This document shows, piece by piece, positions 23,474 to 33,438 of a stretch of DNA of 64,000 bases. Within the stretch, counting starts at the first letter, position 1, and each line of letters starts with the position of its first letter. Location: assembly GCA_035546295.1 (NCBI GenBank), contig DATKBT010000112.1, forward strand, positions 1-64,000, read 5' to 3'. Both the position numbers and the translations under genes were made by a program. The DNA comes from DATKBT01 sp035546295 (GTDB lineage Bacteria; Acidobacteriota; Thermoanaerobaculia; Multivoradales; Multivoraceae). Below the pieces are notes generated by a model. That model saw nothing but the letters and a program-made list of their open reading frames with translations, was not told the DNA's origin and made no database searches.

Positions 23474-26053
23474 ATGCCGAGCCTGCGCTGCTGTGAATTG
23501 CCGGCGGTCTCCGAACGAGCGCGTGCCGCTCGGCCAGCCGCCAGGCTCCTCGTCCTGCTCGGGGTGTTGGGCATCCTTGCGGCACTGCCGTCGGTGGCGG
23601 CCGCAAAGGCCGCTGTCGAGACACTGCCTACCGAAGGGTCGCCGCCCCTCACCCCCGAGCACCGGCGCTGGCTCGAGCTGGTCGACGCGCTGATCACCGA
23701 CGAGGAGCGCGAGTCCTTCCTCGCGATCGGCCACGACTACCGGCGCCAGGCCTTCATCGAGCGCTTCTGGGAGGTGCGCGATCCGGATCCGCGCACCGGG
23801 TACAACGAGCTGCGGCGAAGCTGGGAGATCCGCGCCGAGGAGGCGATCCAGACGTTCGGATCGCTCGAGGACCACCGCGCCGTCTTCTTCATGTTCAACG
23901 GGCCTCCCGGCGGCTTCCAGCTCACCGACGGTCGGATCGTCGGACGCTGCTTCATGAGGACCGACGAGATGGAGGTGTGGTTCTACGGCGGCAGCGACCG
24001 CACGCCGGCGCGCTTCGCCGTCGTGTTCGCGCGCACCGGCGTCGACCAGCCCTACCAGATGTGGCACGAGCTGATGATCCGGCACGTGGTCAAGCGACGC
24101 CAGCTGCCGACGACGCGGATCGCCGACCTGTGCGGCGACGAGCTCCTGGGTCTGGCGCTGCGCCTGGCGGCCGAGCTCGCGCCGGGGGGCGCCTTCGCGC
24201 TGTTCGTCGATCCGCTGATCACGCCCGATCCGCCGCCCGAGGAGTGGGTGGCCACCTTCGATGCTTTCTCCACCGAGATCCCGGAAGGTGCGCCGACCTT
24301 CGCTGTCGAGACGCTTTGGCAGTTCCCGGCGCGCAACCAGAACCGCACCGTGGTGCGGGGCGTCCTCTGGGTGCCGGCCGAATCGATCGCGCGCCGCGAG
24401 TTCGACGGGCGCAGCCTCCACCAGTTCCAGGTCACCGGCGAGGTACTGCGCGCCGGCGCGTTGTTCGAGACCTTCCGCTACCGCTTCGAGGTGCCGGCAG
24501 GGGACTCCGCGCAGTCGCTGCCGCTGGTCATCTCGAGGCCGCTGCGTCCCGGTCCCGTCACCTTCCAGATCAAGGTCGAGGACCTCTACGGCGAGCGCGT
24601 CGGTCGGGTCGTCGCGGAGGTCGAGGTGCCGAGTCCGACCGACATCGAGACCTTTCGCCCCGACCTGGGCGAGCTGGTCCCCTTCCTCGCCGAAGCCGAC
24701 GAGGCGGCGCGGCGGGGGGAGTGGCTGCTCCGCCTGGTGCCGCCGCGCGAGGAGCGAGTGCGCGTCGGCATGGTCCGCTTCGCGACCCGCACCGCCGGTG
24801 AGATGGATCGCGTCACCTTCTTCCTCGACGACCAGCCGATCCTCACCAAGAACCGGCCGCCCTACGATGTCGAGCTCAACCTGGGCACGACTCCGCAGCT
24901 CCACCGCATCCGTGCGGTCGGGTACCTCGGCGACGAGGAGGTGGCGTCCGACGAGATGTCGATCAACCGCGGCGGACAGCGGTTCCGGGTGCGCCTGATC
25001 GAGCCGCGCTCCGACCGCAGCTATCGGGAGAGCCTCGAGGCGGTGGCCGAGGTCGAGACCTCGGACGCCCAGACCGTCGACCGGCTCGAGATCTTCCTCG
25101 ACGAGCACCGGGTGGCGACGCTCTACCAGCCTCCCTGGACGCAGCCGATCGTGCTCCGCGGCGAGGGCCTGTCCTACGTCCGCGCGGTCGCCTACCTGCC
25201 GGACGGCAGCTCGACCGAGGACGTCGTCTTCGTCAACGCGCCGGACTACCTGGAGCACGTCGAGGTCCAGTACGTCGAGGTGTTCGCCGGCGTGCTCGAC
25301 GGCGACGGCCGCCCCCGCCTCGACCTCGGGCGCGAAGCGTTTCGCGTCTACGAGGACGACCGGCTGCAGGAGCTGCGGCGCTTCGAGCTCGCCTTCGACC
25401 TGCCGATCCACGCCGGTCTGCTGATCGACACCTCCTCGTCGATGCGAGACGCCATCGCGAGCGTCGCCGAGGCGGCCGAGGCCTTCGTCGATCAGGCGCT
25501 GCGCCCGAAGGACCGGCTGTGCGTGATCCCCTTCGCCACCTCCCCCGGGGTCGCGGTCCGCTTCACCAACGAGCCGGATCGGATCAAGAAGGCGCTCGCC
25601 AGCCTCGACGCGGTGGGTGGCACCGCGCTCTACGACAGCCTGGTCTTCACCCTCCACTACTTCGACGGCATCACGGGCCAGAAGGCCCTCCTCCTGCTCT
25701 CCGACGGCGAGGACGAGGCGAGCGCCTTCACGCTCGATCAGGCGCTCGAGGCGGCGCAGCGGTCGGGGGTGACGATCTACGCGATCGGCATGCGGGAAGC
25801 CGCCGAGGACCGCGCCGCGCGCAAGGCGCTGCGCGCGATCGCCGAGGAGACCGGCGGGCGCGCCTACTTCATCGAGGACACCGCCGAGCTCGGCGCCATC
25901 TACGCCGAGATCGAGCGCGATCTGCGCGCCCGCTACCTGCTCGCCTACCAGTCGTCGAGCGAGCGGCCGGCGACGACCTTTCGCCGGGTCCGCGTCGAGG
26001 TCGACGCTCCGGGCAAGGCGGAGGTGCGCTCGATCAGCGGCTACTACCCGTAG
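23474..26053 (+). CDS. Exported GWxTD/VWFA-related protein, paralogue 2
   Basis: About 859 residues. A signal region (about 25-45: LLVLLGVLGILAALPSVAAA) is followed by a GWxTD domain (about 55-260: AFIERFWEVRDPDPRTGYNE, MFNGPPGGFQ, MEVWFYGG), Ig-like beta segments (about 300-600), and a VWFA-related domain (about 605-859: VEVFAGVLDGDGRPRLDLGR, LLIDTSSSMRDAI with an intact DxSxS, VGGTALYDS, LLLLSDGEDEASAF). It ends ISGYYP. Its layout and last residues match the gene at 15829-18504, so they arose by duplication; padR, the permease and the sulfotransferase-like gene lie between. ATG 23474 is preferred over GTG 23453. Its TAG begins repeat copy D. Confidence 0.82.
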   Translation: MPSLRCCELPAVSERARAARPAARLLVLLGVLGILAALPSVAAAKAAVETLPTEGSPPLTPEHRRWLELVDALITDEERESFLAIGHDYRRQAFIERFWEVRDPDPRTGYNELRRSWEIRAEEAIQTFGSLEDHRAVFFMFNGPPGGFQLTDGRIVGRCFMRTDEMEVWFYGGSDRTPARFAVVFARTGVDQPYQMWHELMIRHVVKRRQLPTTRIADLCGDELLGLALRLAAELAPGGAFALFVDPLITPDPPPEEWVATFDAFSTEIPEGAPTFAVETLWQFPARNQNRTVVRGVLWVPAESIARREFDGRSLHQFQVTGEVLRAGALFETFRYRFEVPAGDSAQSLPLVISRPLRPGPVTFQIKVEDLYGERVGRVVAEVEVPSPTDIETFRPDLGELVPFLAEADEAARRGEWLLRLVPPREERVRVGMVRFATRTAGEMDRVTFFLDDQPILTKNRPPYDVELNLGTTPQLHRIRAVGYLGDEEVASDEMSINRGGQRFRVRLIEPRSDRSYRESLEAVAEVETSDAQTVDRLEIFLDEHRVATLYQPPWTQPIVLRGEGLSYVRAVAYLPDGSSTEDVVFVNAPDYLEHVEVQYVEVFAGVLDGDGRPRLDLGREAFRVYEDDRLQELRRFELAFDLPIHAGLLIDTSSSMRDAIASVAEAAEAFVDQALRPKDRLCVIPFATSPGVAVRFTNEPDRIKKALASLDAVGGTALYDSLVFTLHYFDGITGQKALLLLSDGEDEASAFTLDQALEAAQRSGVTIYAIGMREAAEDRAARKALRAIAEETGGRAYFIEDTAELGAIYAEIERDLRARYLLAYQSSSERPATTFRRVRVEVDAPGKAEVRSISGYYP

Positions 26054-26115
26054 CGGGCTCGTGGTGGTCACCACTCCCCACCGAGTCGCGGGAGCGAGGC
26101 GGTTGCTACCATCCG
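26051..26115. repeat. Interspersed 3'-flank repeat, copy D (left end only)
   Basis: The copy begins with the stop codon of the VWFA gene and reads TAGCGGGCTCGTGG, then TGGTCACCACTCCCC, as in copies A and C. Similarity fades after about 26115. The alternative inner hairpin GTGGTG/CACCAC is intact. It fills most of the gap to the glycosylase gene. Confidence 0.7.
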
Positions 26116-26161
26116 CGCGCTCGCGCGGGAAACGTGTGCGCGGGCGCGCCCGAAACCCGCG

Positions 26162-26956
26162 ATGGCCTCCGCCGATCCCCACCAGCAGCTCTGCGCCATT
26201 CTCCGCCGGCTCGAGCGCGACCTCTCCGGCGTCGAGCCCGGCCCGCCGGTCAGTCACGTCTACAACCCGCTCGAATACGCCGCCGAGTGCACCCTAGAGT
26301 ACCTCGAGCGCTTCGCCCACCCGGCTTCGGCGAAGCCCGATCGAGCGCTCCTGATGGGCATGAACCCAGGGCCGTGGGGCATGGCCCAGACCGGGATCCC
26401 GTTCGGCGCGGTCGGCCGCGTGCGCGGCTGGCTGAGGATCGAGGCGCCGGTCGGGCGTCCGGTGCGCGAGCACCCGAAGCGCCGCATCGAGGGCTTCGCG
26501 TGCCGGCGCGAGGAGGTGAGCGGCGATCGGTTGTGGGGATGGGCGCAGGAGACCTTCGAGACCCCCGAGCGGTTCTTCGCTCACTTCTTCGTGTGGAACT
26601 ACTGCCCGCTCCTCTTCCTCGAGGAGAGCGGGCGCAACCTGACGCCCGACAAGCTGCGCGCCGACGTGCGCCAGCAAGTCCTCGATCCTTGCGACGTCGC
26701 GCTGCGGGGCGTCGTCGAGTGCCTGGGCATCCGCCGCGTGATCGGCATCGGCGGCTTCGCCGAGCAGCGCGCGCGCCTCGCGCTCGAGGGGCTTTCGGTG
26801 CGCGTCGACCGGGTGCTCCATCCCAGCCCGGCGAGCCCGGCCGCCAACCGCGGCTGGGCGGCGCAGGTCACGGCGCAGCTCCGCGACCTCGGCGTGGCGA
26901 TCCCGGAAGCGGAGAGCGGTCGTCCCGTCGCTGAAGGCGGCCGTCAGCGCCGCTGA
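26162..26956 (+). CDS. SMUG-type uracil-DNA glycosylase
   Basis: This 264-residue enzyme belongs to the uracil-DNA glycosylase fold, SMUG branch. Motif 1 is LLMGMNPGPWGMAQTGIPFG (about residues 62-81), where GMNPGP forms the base pocket with Asn. Motif 2 is HPSPASPAANRGW (about 220-232), whose His contacts uracil. LFVWNYCPLLFLEES-like sequence supplies the Asn that reads the base. It starts base-excision repair by removing uracil or oxidised pyrimidines. ATG 26162 is the first start after repeat D. Its last 13 bases overlap the end of the convergent resolvase-like gene (26944). Confidence 0.85.
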   Translation: MASADPHQQLCAILRRLERDLSGVEPGPPVSHVYNPLEYAAECTLEYLERFAHPASAKPDRALLMGMNPGPWGMAQTGIPFGAVGRVRGWLRIEAPVGRPVREHPKRRIEGFACRREEVSGDRLWGWAQETFETPERFFAHFFVWNYCPLLFLEESGRNLTPDKLRADVRQQVLDPCDVALRGVVECLGIRRVIGIGGFAEQRARLALEGLSVRVDRVLHPSPASPAANRGWAAQVTAQLRDLGVAIPEAESGRPVAEGGRQRR

Positions 26957-27363
26957 TACGTCGCCCAACGCACGGCGCCGGCCTCGACCAGCTCGCGCAG
27001 GCGCCGCTGGCGCTCGCTGAGCCGCGCCTCGCCGCTCTTGACCTCGATGAACACCACTCCCGTCTCGGGATCGAAGTGCAGGTAGTCGACCGGCTGGCCG
27101 AGGAACACGGTCGCGGTGCCCGGGCGGGTGGGGTCGACCGGGAAGTCCTCGAGCAGCGGCGCCAGCGCCTCGACCAGATGGCCGGTGCGCACCTCCGAGC
27201 TCTTGCGCTGGAAGCGGACGCTGCGCAGCTTCGAGCGCGCCGAGATCACGCCGGCCACCGCCAGCGCCGAGATCGCGATCGCCAGCAGCAGCAGGCCCAG
27301 CGGCACGCTCACCGGGTGGCCGAGCGTCGAGCGCAGCGAGTCGAACCACGCGGTCTCGTCCAT
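26944..27363 (-). CDS. Endonuclease-like protein related to Holliday junction resolvases
   Basis: The 139-residue protein has one N-terminal membrane helix (about 20-42: VPLGLLLLAIAISALAVAGV) and a cytosolic nuclease-like domain. The core LGQPVDYLHFDPETGVVFIE followed by VKSGEARLSERQRRLRELVE has the D-Xn-E-x-K pattern of the PD-(D/E)XK fold (D in PVDY, E and K in IEVKSG). This matches the Endonuc_Holl family, whose function in bacteria is not established. Membrane anchoring is usual for the family. It overlaps the convergent glycosylase gene by 13 bases, but being on the opposite strand it is not in one operon with it. Confidence 0.75.
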   Translation of the reverse strand: MDETAWFDSLRSTLGHPVSVPLGLLLLAIAISALAVAGVISARSKLRSVRFQRKSSEVRTGHLVEALAPLLEDFPVDPTRPGTATVFLGQPVDYLHFDPETGVVFIEVKSGEARLSERQRRLRELVEAGAVRWATYQRR

Positions 27364-27729
27364 CGCCGGATCTTACGAGGCGCGACGCCGCCAGTCTGTC
27401 GCCGCATCGATCCGCGGACGGGAGCGTTCGGCGCCGGTTCCGCGCGAAGAGCCGGCTCGCGACGAGCTCGGAGCCCCGACGCGCCTGATCGCTCACGATC
27501 CGCGGGCCACGGTCGTGGTTGGACGCGCAGCGGTCGTCCCCGCCGGCCAGGGCGCTCGACACCAGCGGCGGCAGCAGGTCCAGCCGGTACCCGGCGTCGC
27601 CGAAGGCCGCGATCGCTGCGGGCGCCGACGCCGCTCGTTTCTGAAATCGTGCGGAGGCCCCGGGGTCGCCTCGCCCGCGGGCGAGGGAGCGGATCGAGAC
27701 GGTTAGGACACGCGACGCCAGCCCGAGGA
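27364..27729. other. Gap with a coding-like fragment
   Basis: No complete gene is seen between two minus-strand genes. On the minus strand, around 27545-27640, one frame reads AIAAFGDAGYRLDLLPPLVS with GC at almost every third position, as in real genes here. It has no clear start or end, so it may be a decayed gene remnant. I do not recognise it. Confidence 0.35.
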
Positions 27730-30270
27730 TCACGGGCAGCCGGGCGCCGCCGACACCGTGGCCAGGCCCACGTCGGCGGGCGGCTGCCTGGTGCGGGTGC
27801 GGTCTCCCAGGCTCGCCAGCACGGCGAAGTCTGGATTGAACAGCACCTCGACCGGGCGAGCCTCCAGCTCGAGCCACAGTGATCGCTCGGGTCCGATCTC
27901 GACCCACCGCTCCTCCTGGCGTCCAGCGACGTCGACCAGGCGCAGCGGGATCAGGTCGCGCCACTCGTCGGGAACGCCCTCCCGCTCGATCTCGAGGTGG
28001 AGACGGAGGCCGCCGCGCGCGCGCGCGGCGTCGCATCCAGGCCCCACCTCCCAGTCCCAGCGGTAGCTGGGCAGGTCGGCGCTCATCACCCACTGATCGA
28101 AGAAGCGGTCCCAATCGTGCTCGACGCGCTCGGCGAGCAGCGCGCTCAGCTCGTCGATGCCGACCGTGCTCCGCCGTTGGCGCCGGTAGAGCTCGCGCAG
28201 CAGATCGAAGAACGCTTCGTCGCTGCCGGTGTTGGCGCGCACGATGCCGCGGATCATGTGCAGCACCAGCGCGCCCTTGCGGTAGGCGAGGGTCAGGAAG
28301 GCGGTGGGAGCCTCGTGGGTGTTGGCGCGCAGACCGTGTCCGATCGGCCCCAGACGCTCGTGGTCGCGCTTGTTGAGCAGCGCGATTCCGGGCCGCGCGA
28401 AGGCGTTGTAGGCGCCGCGGATCGAGCCGAGCACCTCCTGGGTGTAGGCGTCGAGCGCGCGCCGGAAGGTCTGCTCTCCGTCGTCGATCGCGTGCTCGAC
28501 GTAGAGCAACGCCGAGTACTCCGCCAGAGCCTCGGACAGCCACTGGTCGCGGTAGCTCCTCCAGCTCACGCCGTGCCCCCAGTACTGGTGGGCGACCTCG
28601 TGGGCCAGGAACAGAGCCTTGACTCCGTACACCGCGCGCCCCAGATCCCCCTTCTTCGCGATCACGTCGCCGATCTGCAGCAGCCCCTCGAAGGCCTGCC
28701 CGTGGGGGGACGAGATCAGGGTGACGGCGAGCTCCGGCGCCGGCATCGGCTCGCCCAGCAGCTCGTCCTGGAAGTAGCGCACGGGGCCGAGGACGTAGCG
28801 CTCGACGACCTCGTCGATGCGTTCGGAGGAGAGGTAGCCGCCCCGGGTGCCGAAGACCGTGATCGGCGGCAGCCCGGGCTCCTCGAAGCGGCGCTCGTGG
28901 GGGGAGCGGCCGAAGGTGAAGCCGATCATCTTGGTCGGATCGTCGATCACGAAGGTGGTCTTCTTGCCGCCCACGATGTCGCGCTCGGCCACCTTGCGCC
29001 CGAGCGCCCACGCGCCGTAGTAGCGCCGGGTCACCAGCTCGACGCGCGCGCTCACCCGCGGGTTCTCGATCGCCACGGGGCGGGGGTACCAGACCAGGCC
29101 GGCGGCGTAGTTGCCGAGCTCCAGCCGATAGCGGAAGCGCAGCTCGAGCTCGTCCCCTTCGAGCGCCGGTGAGGGCAGTAGCACGGCGAAGACCGGTACG
29201 TGCTCGCGGTCGTCGCGCGACAGGCTGAGCTCGCCGACCGGGTAGCGCAGGAAGTCCAGCTCCCGATCCGCGCCCAGTGGATTCTTCAGCACCACCGACT
29301 CGAGGCGCGCCATCGGGTGCAGCTCGAGCAGGAGGGCGCCGAGCCCGGAGCGAAGCGCGCGGTAACTCCCGCTCAGCTCGAGCTCGGCGTCGATCGGATT
29401 GGAGTCGCCGAAGCCGCGGGCGCCGCCGATCGCGCGGCCCAGCTCGCGCAGGTCGACCTCGGCGTCGAACGACACCAGCTCGGCGTTTCCTCCCGGCCGA
29501 TCGCCGGGCCGGCCGTCGGGACGCCGGTCCTCGGCGCGGTCGAGGGCGAGCCAGCTCTCGGTGACCGGATGGACGCCGTTGGTCTGGTGCTTGGAGAGCT
29601 CGATCTCCTCGCGCCACAGAGCGTCGTACTCCCACGTCATCCAGCCGAAGTCCTCGAGCCGCATGTCGGCGCGCAGGTAGCGATCGCCCAGCGTGCGCAG
29701 AGCGGCGATCACGCGTGCGTCGGCATCGTGCCGGTTGTGCTGCAGCCAGCGCCGGTGGCGCTCGCGGGCCAGGGGATGGGGCGCGGCGCCCCGGCGGATT
29801 TCGGGCGGCAGCTCGGCGAGCAGCGCGCCGAGCAGCGGCGCCAGCTCGGGGGAGGAGGCGCGCAGGACCAGCCGGTCGAAGGTCTGGTCGATCTCGACGA
29901 GCTCGCGATCGCGCGCGAAGCGGGTGAGCTGGCGCAGCTCGACGGCGTCGGGAACCGTCATCTCGAAGCGCCCCTCCCCCTCGAACACGAGGCCGGTGAC
30001 CGCTCCCGTCGAGATCGGCTCGAGCAGGTGGAGTGTGCCGCGGCGGAGCGTCCAGCGAGCGGTGTCGAGCTCGATCTCGAGACCCTGCTCGGCGACGGCG
30101 AGCGGTCCGGCGTAGCGGCCCTCGAGCAGCGTTCGATAGTCGTCGACCCCCGGTGCGCTCGCGAGGGCCGGCGTCGTGGCGAGCAGCGGGAGGAGCGCCG
30201 CGGCTCTCAACGCCGTCCGTGCGCACCTCGCCCCTCGGGGAGGCACACGAGGGGATCGGACCAAGTGCAT
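27730..30270 (-). CDS. Exported M1-family (gluzincin) metallopeptidase
   Basis: An 846-residue protein with a signal peptide (about 15-38: LRAAALLPLLATTPALASAP). The catalytic signature is intact: HEVAH at 557-561 with Glu580 nineteen residues after the second His (HQYWGHGVSWRSYRDQWLSE), the HExxH-X18-E zinc site of aminopeptidase N relatives. The GxMxN exopeptidase motif is not obvious, so cleavage specificity is uncertain. The N-terminal half is beta-rich (residues 50-480); the C-terminal part carries a further beta region. Probably it degrades peptides in the periplasm. ATG 30270 follows a near-perfect ribosome binding site (GCAGGAGG) and replaces a longer arginine-rich frame. It lies 98 bases after the DUF1648 gene on the same strand. 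Confidence 0.85.
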   Translation of the reverse strand: MHLVRSPRVPPRGARCARTALRAAALLPLLATTPALASAPGVDDYRTLLEGRYAGPLAVAEQGLEIELDTARWTLRRGTLHLLEPISTGAVTGLVFEGEGRFEMTVPDAVELRQLTRFARDRELVEIDQTFDRLVLRASSPELAPLLGALLAELPPEIRRGAAPHPLARERHRRWLQHNRHDADARVIAALRTLGDRYLRADMRLEDFGWMTWEYDALWREEIELSKHQTNGVHPVTESWLALDRAEDRRPDGRPGDRPGGNAELVSFDAEVDLRELGRAIGGARGFGDSNPIDAELELSGSYRALRSGLGALLLELHPMARLESVVLKNPLGADRELDFLRYPVGELSLSRDDREHVPVFAVLLPSPALEGDELELRFRYRLELGNYAAGLVWYPRPVAIENPRVSARVELVTRRYYGAWALGRKVAERDIVGGKKTTFVIDDPTKMIGFTFGRSPHERRFEEPGLPPITVFGTRGGYLSSERIDEVVERYVLGPVRYFQDELLGEPMPAPELAVTLISSPHGQAFEGLLQIGDVIAKKGDLGRAVYGVKALFLAHEVAHQYWGHGVSWRSYRDQWLSEALAEYSALLYVEHAIDDGEQTFRRALDAYTQEVLGSIRGAYNAFARPGIALLNKRDHERLGPIGHGLRANTHEAPTAFLTLAYRKGALVLHMIRGIVRANTGSDEAFFDLLRELYRRQRRSTVGIDELSALLAERVEHDWDRFFDQWVMSADLPSYRWDWEVGPGCDAARARGGLRLHLEIEREGVPDEWRDLIPLRLVDVAGRQEERWVEIGPERSLWLELEARPVEVLFNPDFAVLASLGDRTRTRQPPADVGLATVSAAPGCP

Positions 30271-30368
30271 GCGGCCTCCTGCCACCAGTTGGCGGAAGCT
30301 TCGCCGCGGGCCGAGCGAAGCCTCTCGCCGACTCTTGTCGTGCGCACCGGCCGTGGGGGCCGGCTCGC

Positions 30369-30917
30369 TCACGAGCGTACCGAATCCGCAGGCCGGCGCG
30401 GCGCCTCCGCAGTGAGCGGCACCTCGCGGAAGCGGGAGTTGAGCGATCGCATCCAGAGCACGACCGCGACGATCAAGCCGCCGAGCGCGGTCCAGAACAC
30501 CGGTCCCAGGGTCGGCACCCCTTCCGGTCCCGGGGCGAGGTTGGCGCGGCCGGTGTCCCAGATCAGAGCCGCCAAGAACAGCGCGGAGAAGACGCCGAGC
30601 CACGTCATGCGCGCCCCGAGATCCGCGAGCGTCTCCTCCCGGCGCTCGGGTGCGAGCCAGTAGTCGCGGTTCGGTAGCGACATGCTCTCGGTGGGGAATC
30701 GCCGGATGAGGTGCGGGACCGCCAGGAAGGTCAGGGTCTCGAAGACGACGACCACCGCGAAGACGCCGAGCAACGTTCGTCGCGGCGCGGTGGCGTCGGC
30801 GCGCCCTTCGAGGTCGAAATGGCTCGCCACCTCCGGAGGGAGTGCGCTCGCCAGCCAGGCGAGCATCGCCAGGGTGGCGATCAGCACCAGGATCAGCGCA
30901 GCTCTCGCGTTCGTCAT
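30369..30917 (-). CDS. DUF1648-domain membrane protein
   Basis: This 182-residue protein has four predicted membrane helices (about 5-27, 48-72, 105-125, 138-160). The first loop carries the DUF1648 signature LPPEVASHFDLEGRADATAP. Relatives include SdpI-like immunity or sensor membrane proteins, but only the N-terminal module is shared here. Function is unknown. ATG 30917 follows AGGAGAG. It is probably the first gene of a unit with the downstream M1 peptidase. Confidence 0.72.
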   Translation of the reverse strand: MTNARAALILVLIATLAMLAWLASALPPEVASHFDLEGRADATAPRRTLLGVFAVVVVFETLTFLAVPHLIRRFPTESMSLPNRDYWLAPERREETLADLGARMTWLGVFSALFLAALIWDTGRANLAPGPEGVPTLGPVFWTALGGLIVAVVLWMRSLNSRFREVPLTAEAPRRPADSVRS

Positions 30918-31094
30918 GTCTCTCCTCTCTCCTCCTCCTCCTCCGAAGCAGTCCTACGGTCCGGCGCGCGAGCTCATTCCGGACGCCGTGTGCGCGCCGC
31001 GCGGGAACCGGTCGGCCTGCCGGCGAGTCTGTCGGAAGGTGGCCGACGCCGCGGCCTCGAGCCGCGAGCGCCAGGTCCCGCTCGGGAGACGAAG

Positions 31095-31421
31095 ATGATC
31101 GCCAGCTCGACCCTCGGCAAGCGCCTGCGTGCGGCCCGGCGCACGGGCGACGAGCCGCTCGCCACGCGCAACCGCCTGTTCGTCGCGCGCGCCTGCTTCT
31201 GTCTGGCCGGCGCCTCGGTGGTCGCCGCGATCGGCGCCGTGGTCGACGAGTTGGGAGTCCTGCCGCCCCTCGGGCGGATCCTGCTGGTGGCGGTCGGCGC
31301 CAGCCTCCTCGGCGTCGTCGCTGGCGCCATCGAGCTGGCCCGCAGCGGCGGCTCCCGTGACGTCTGGCTCTCGATCGGCCTCAACCTCATGGCCCTGATC
31401 GCGGCGCTCCTCGTGTACTGA
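31095..31421 (+). CDS. Small two- or three-helix membrane protein
   Basis: This 108-residue product has a basic N-terminus (KRLRAARRTGDEP) and three hydrophobic segments (about 28-50, 55-77, 90-107). No family was recognised. ATG 31095 follows GGGAGACGA. Codon use is like that of neighbouring genes. Its stop is 41 bases from the end of the convergent ABC-F gene. Confidence 0.6.
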   Translation: MIASSTLGKRLRAARRTGDEPLATRNRLFVARACFCLAGASVVAAIGAVVDELGVLPPLGRILLVAVGASLLGVVAGAIELARSGGSRDVWLSIGLNLMALIAALLVY

Positions 31422-31462
31422 GCCGGCGGCGAGCCGAGCCGCGAACGGCGGGATCGCGAGCC

Positions 31463-33379
<1,917 letters not shown>

Positions 33380-33438
33380 GACGGCGCGGATCTTAACGAG
33401 GACCGGTGCGGCGAGGAGAGTGGCGAGGAGAGTGGATC

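Noticed and set aside
26294..30226. 1310-codon open frame on the minus strand
   Set aside because: It is Arg/Ala/Pro-rich without family motifs and lies across the M1 peptidase, resolvase-like and glycosylase genes; it is a high-GC shadow frame.
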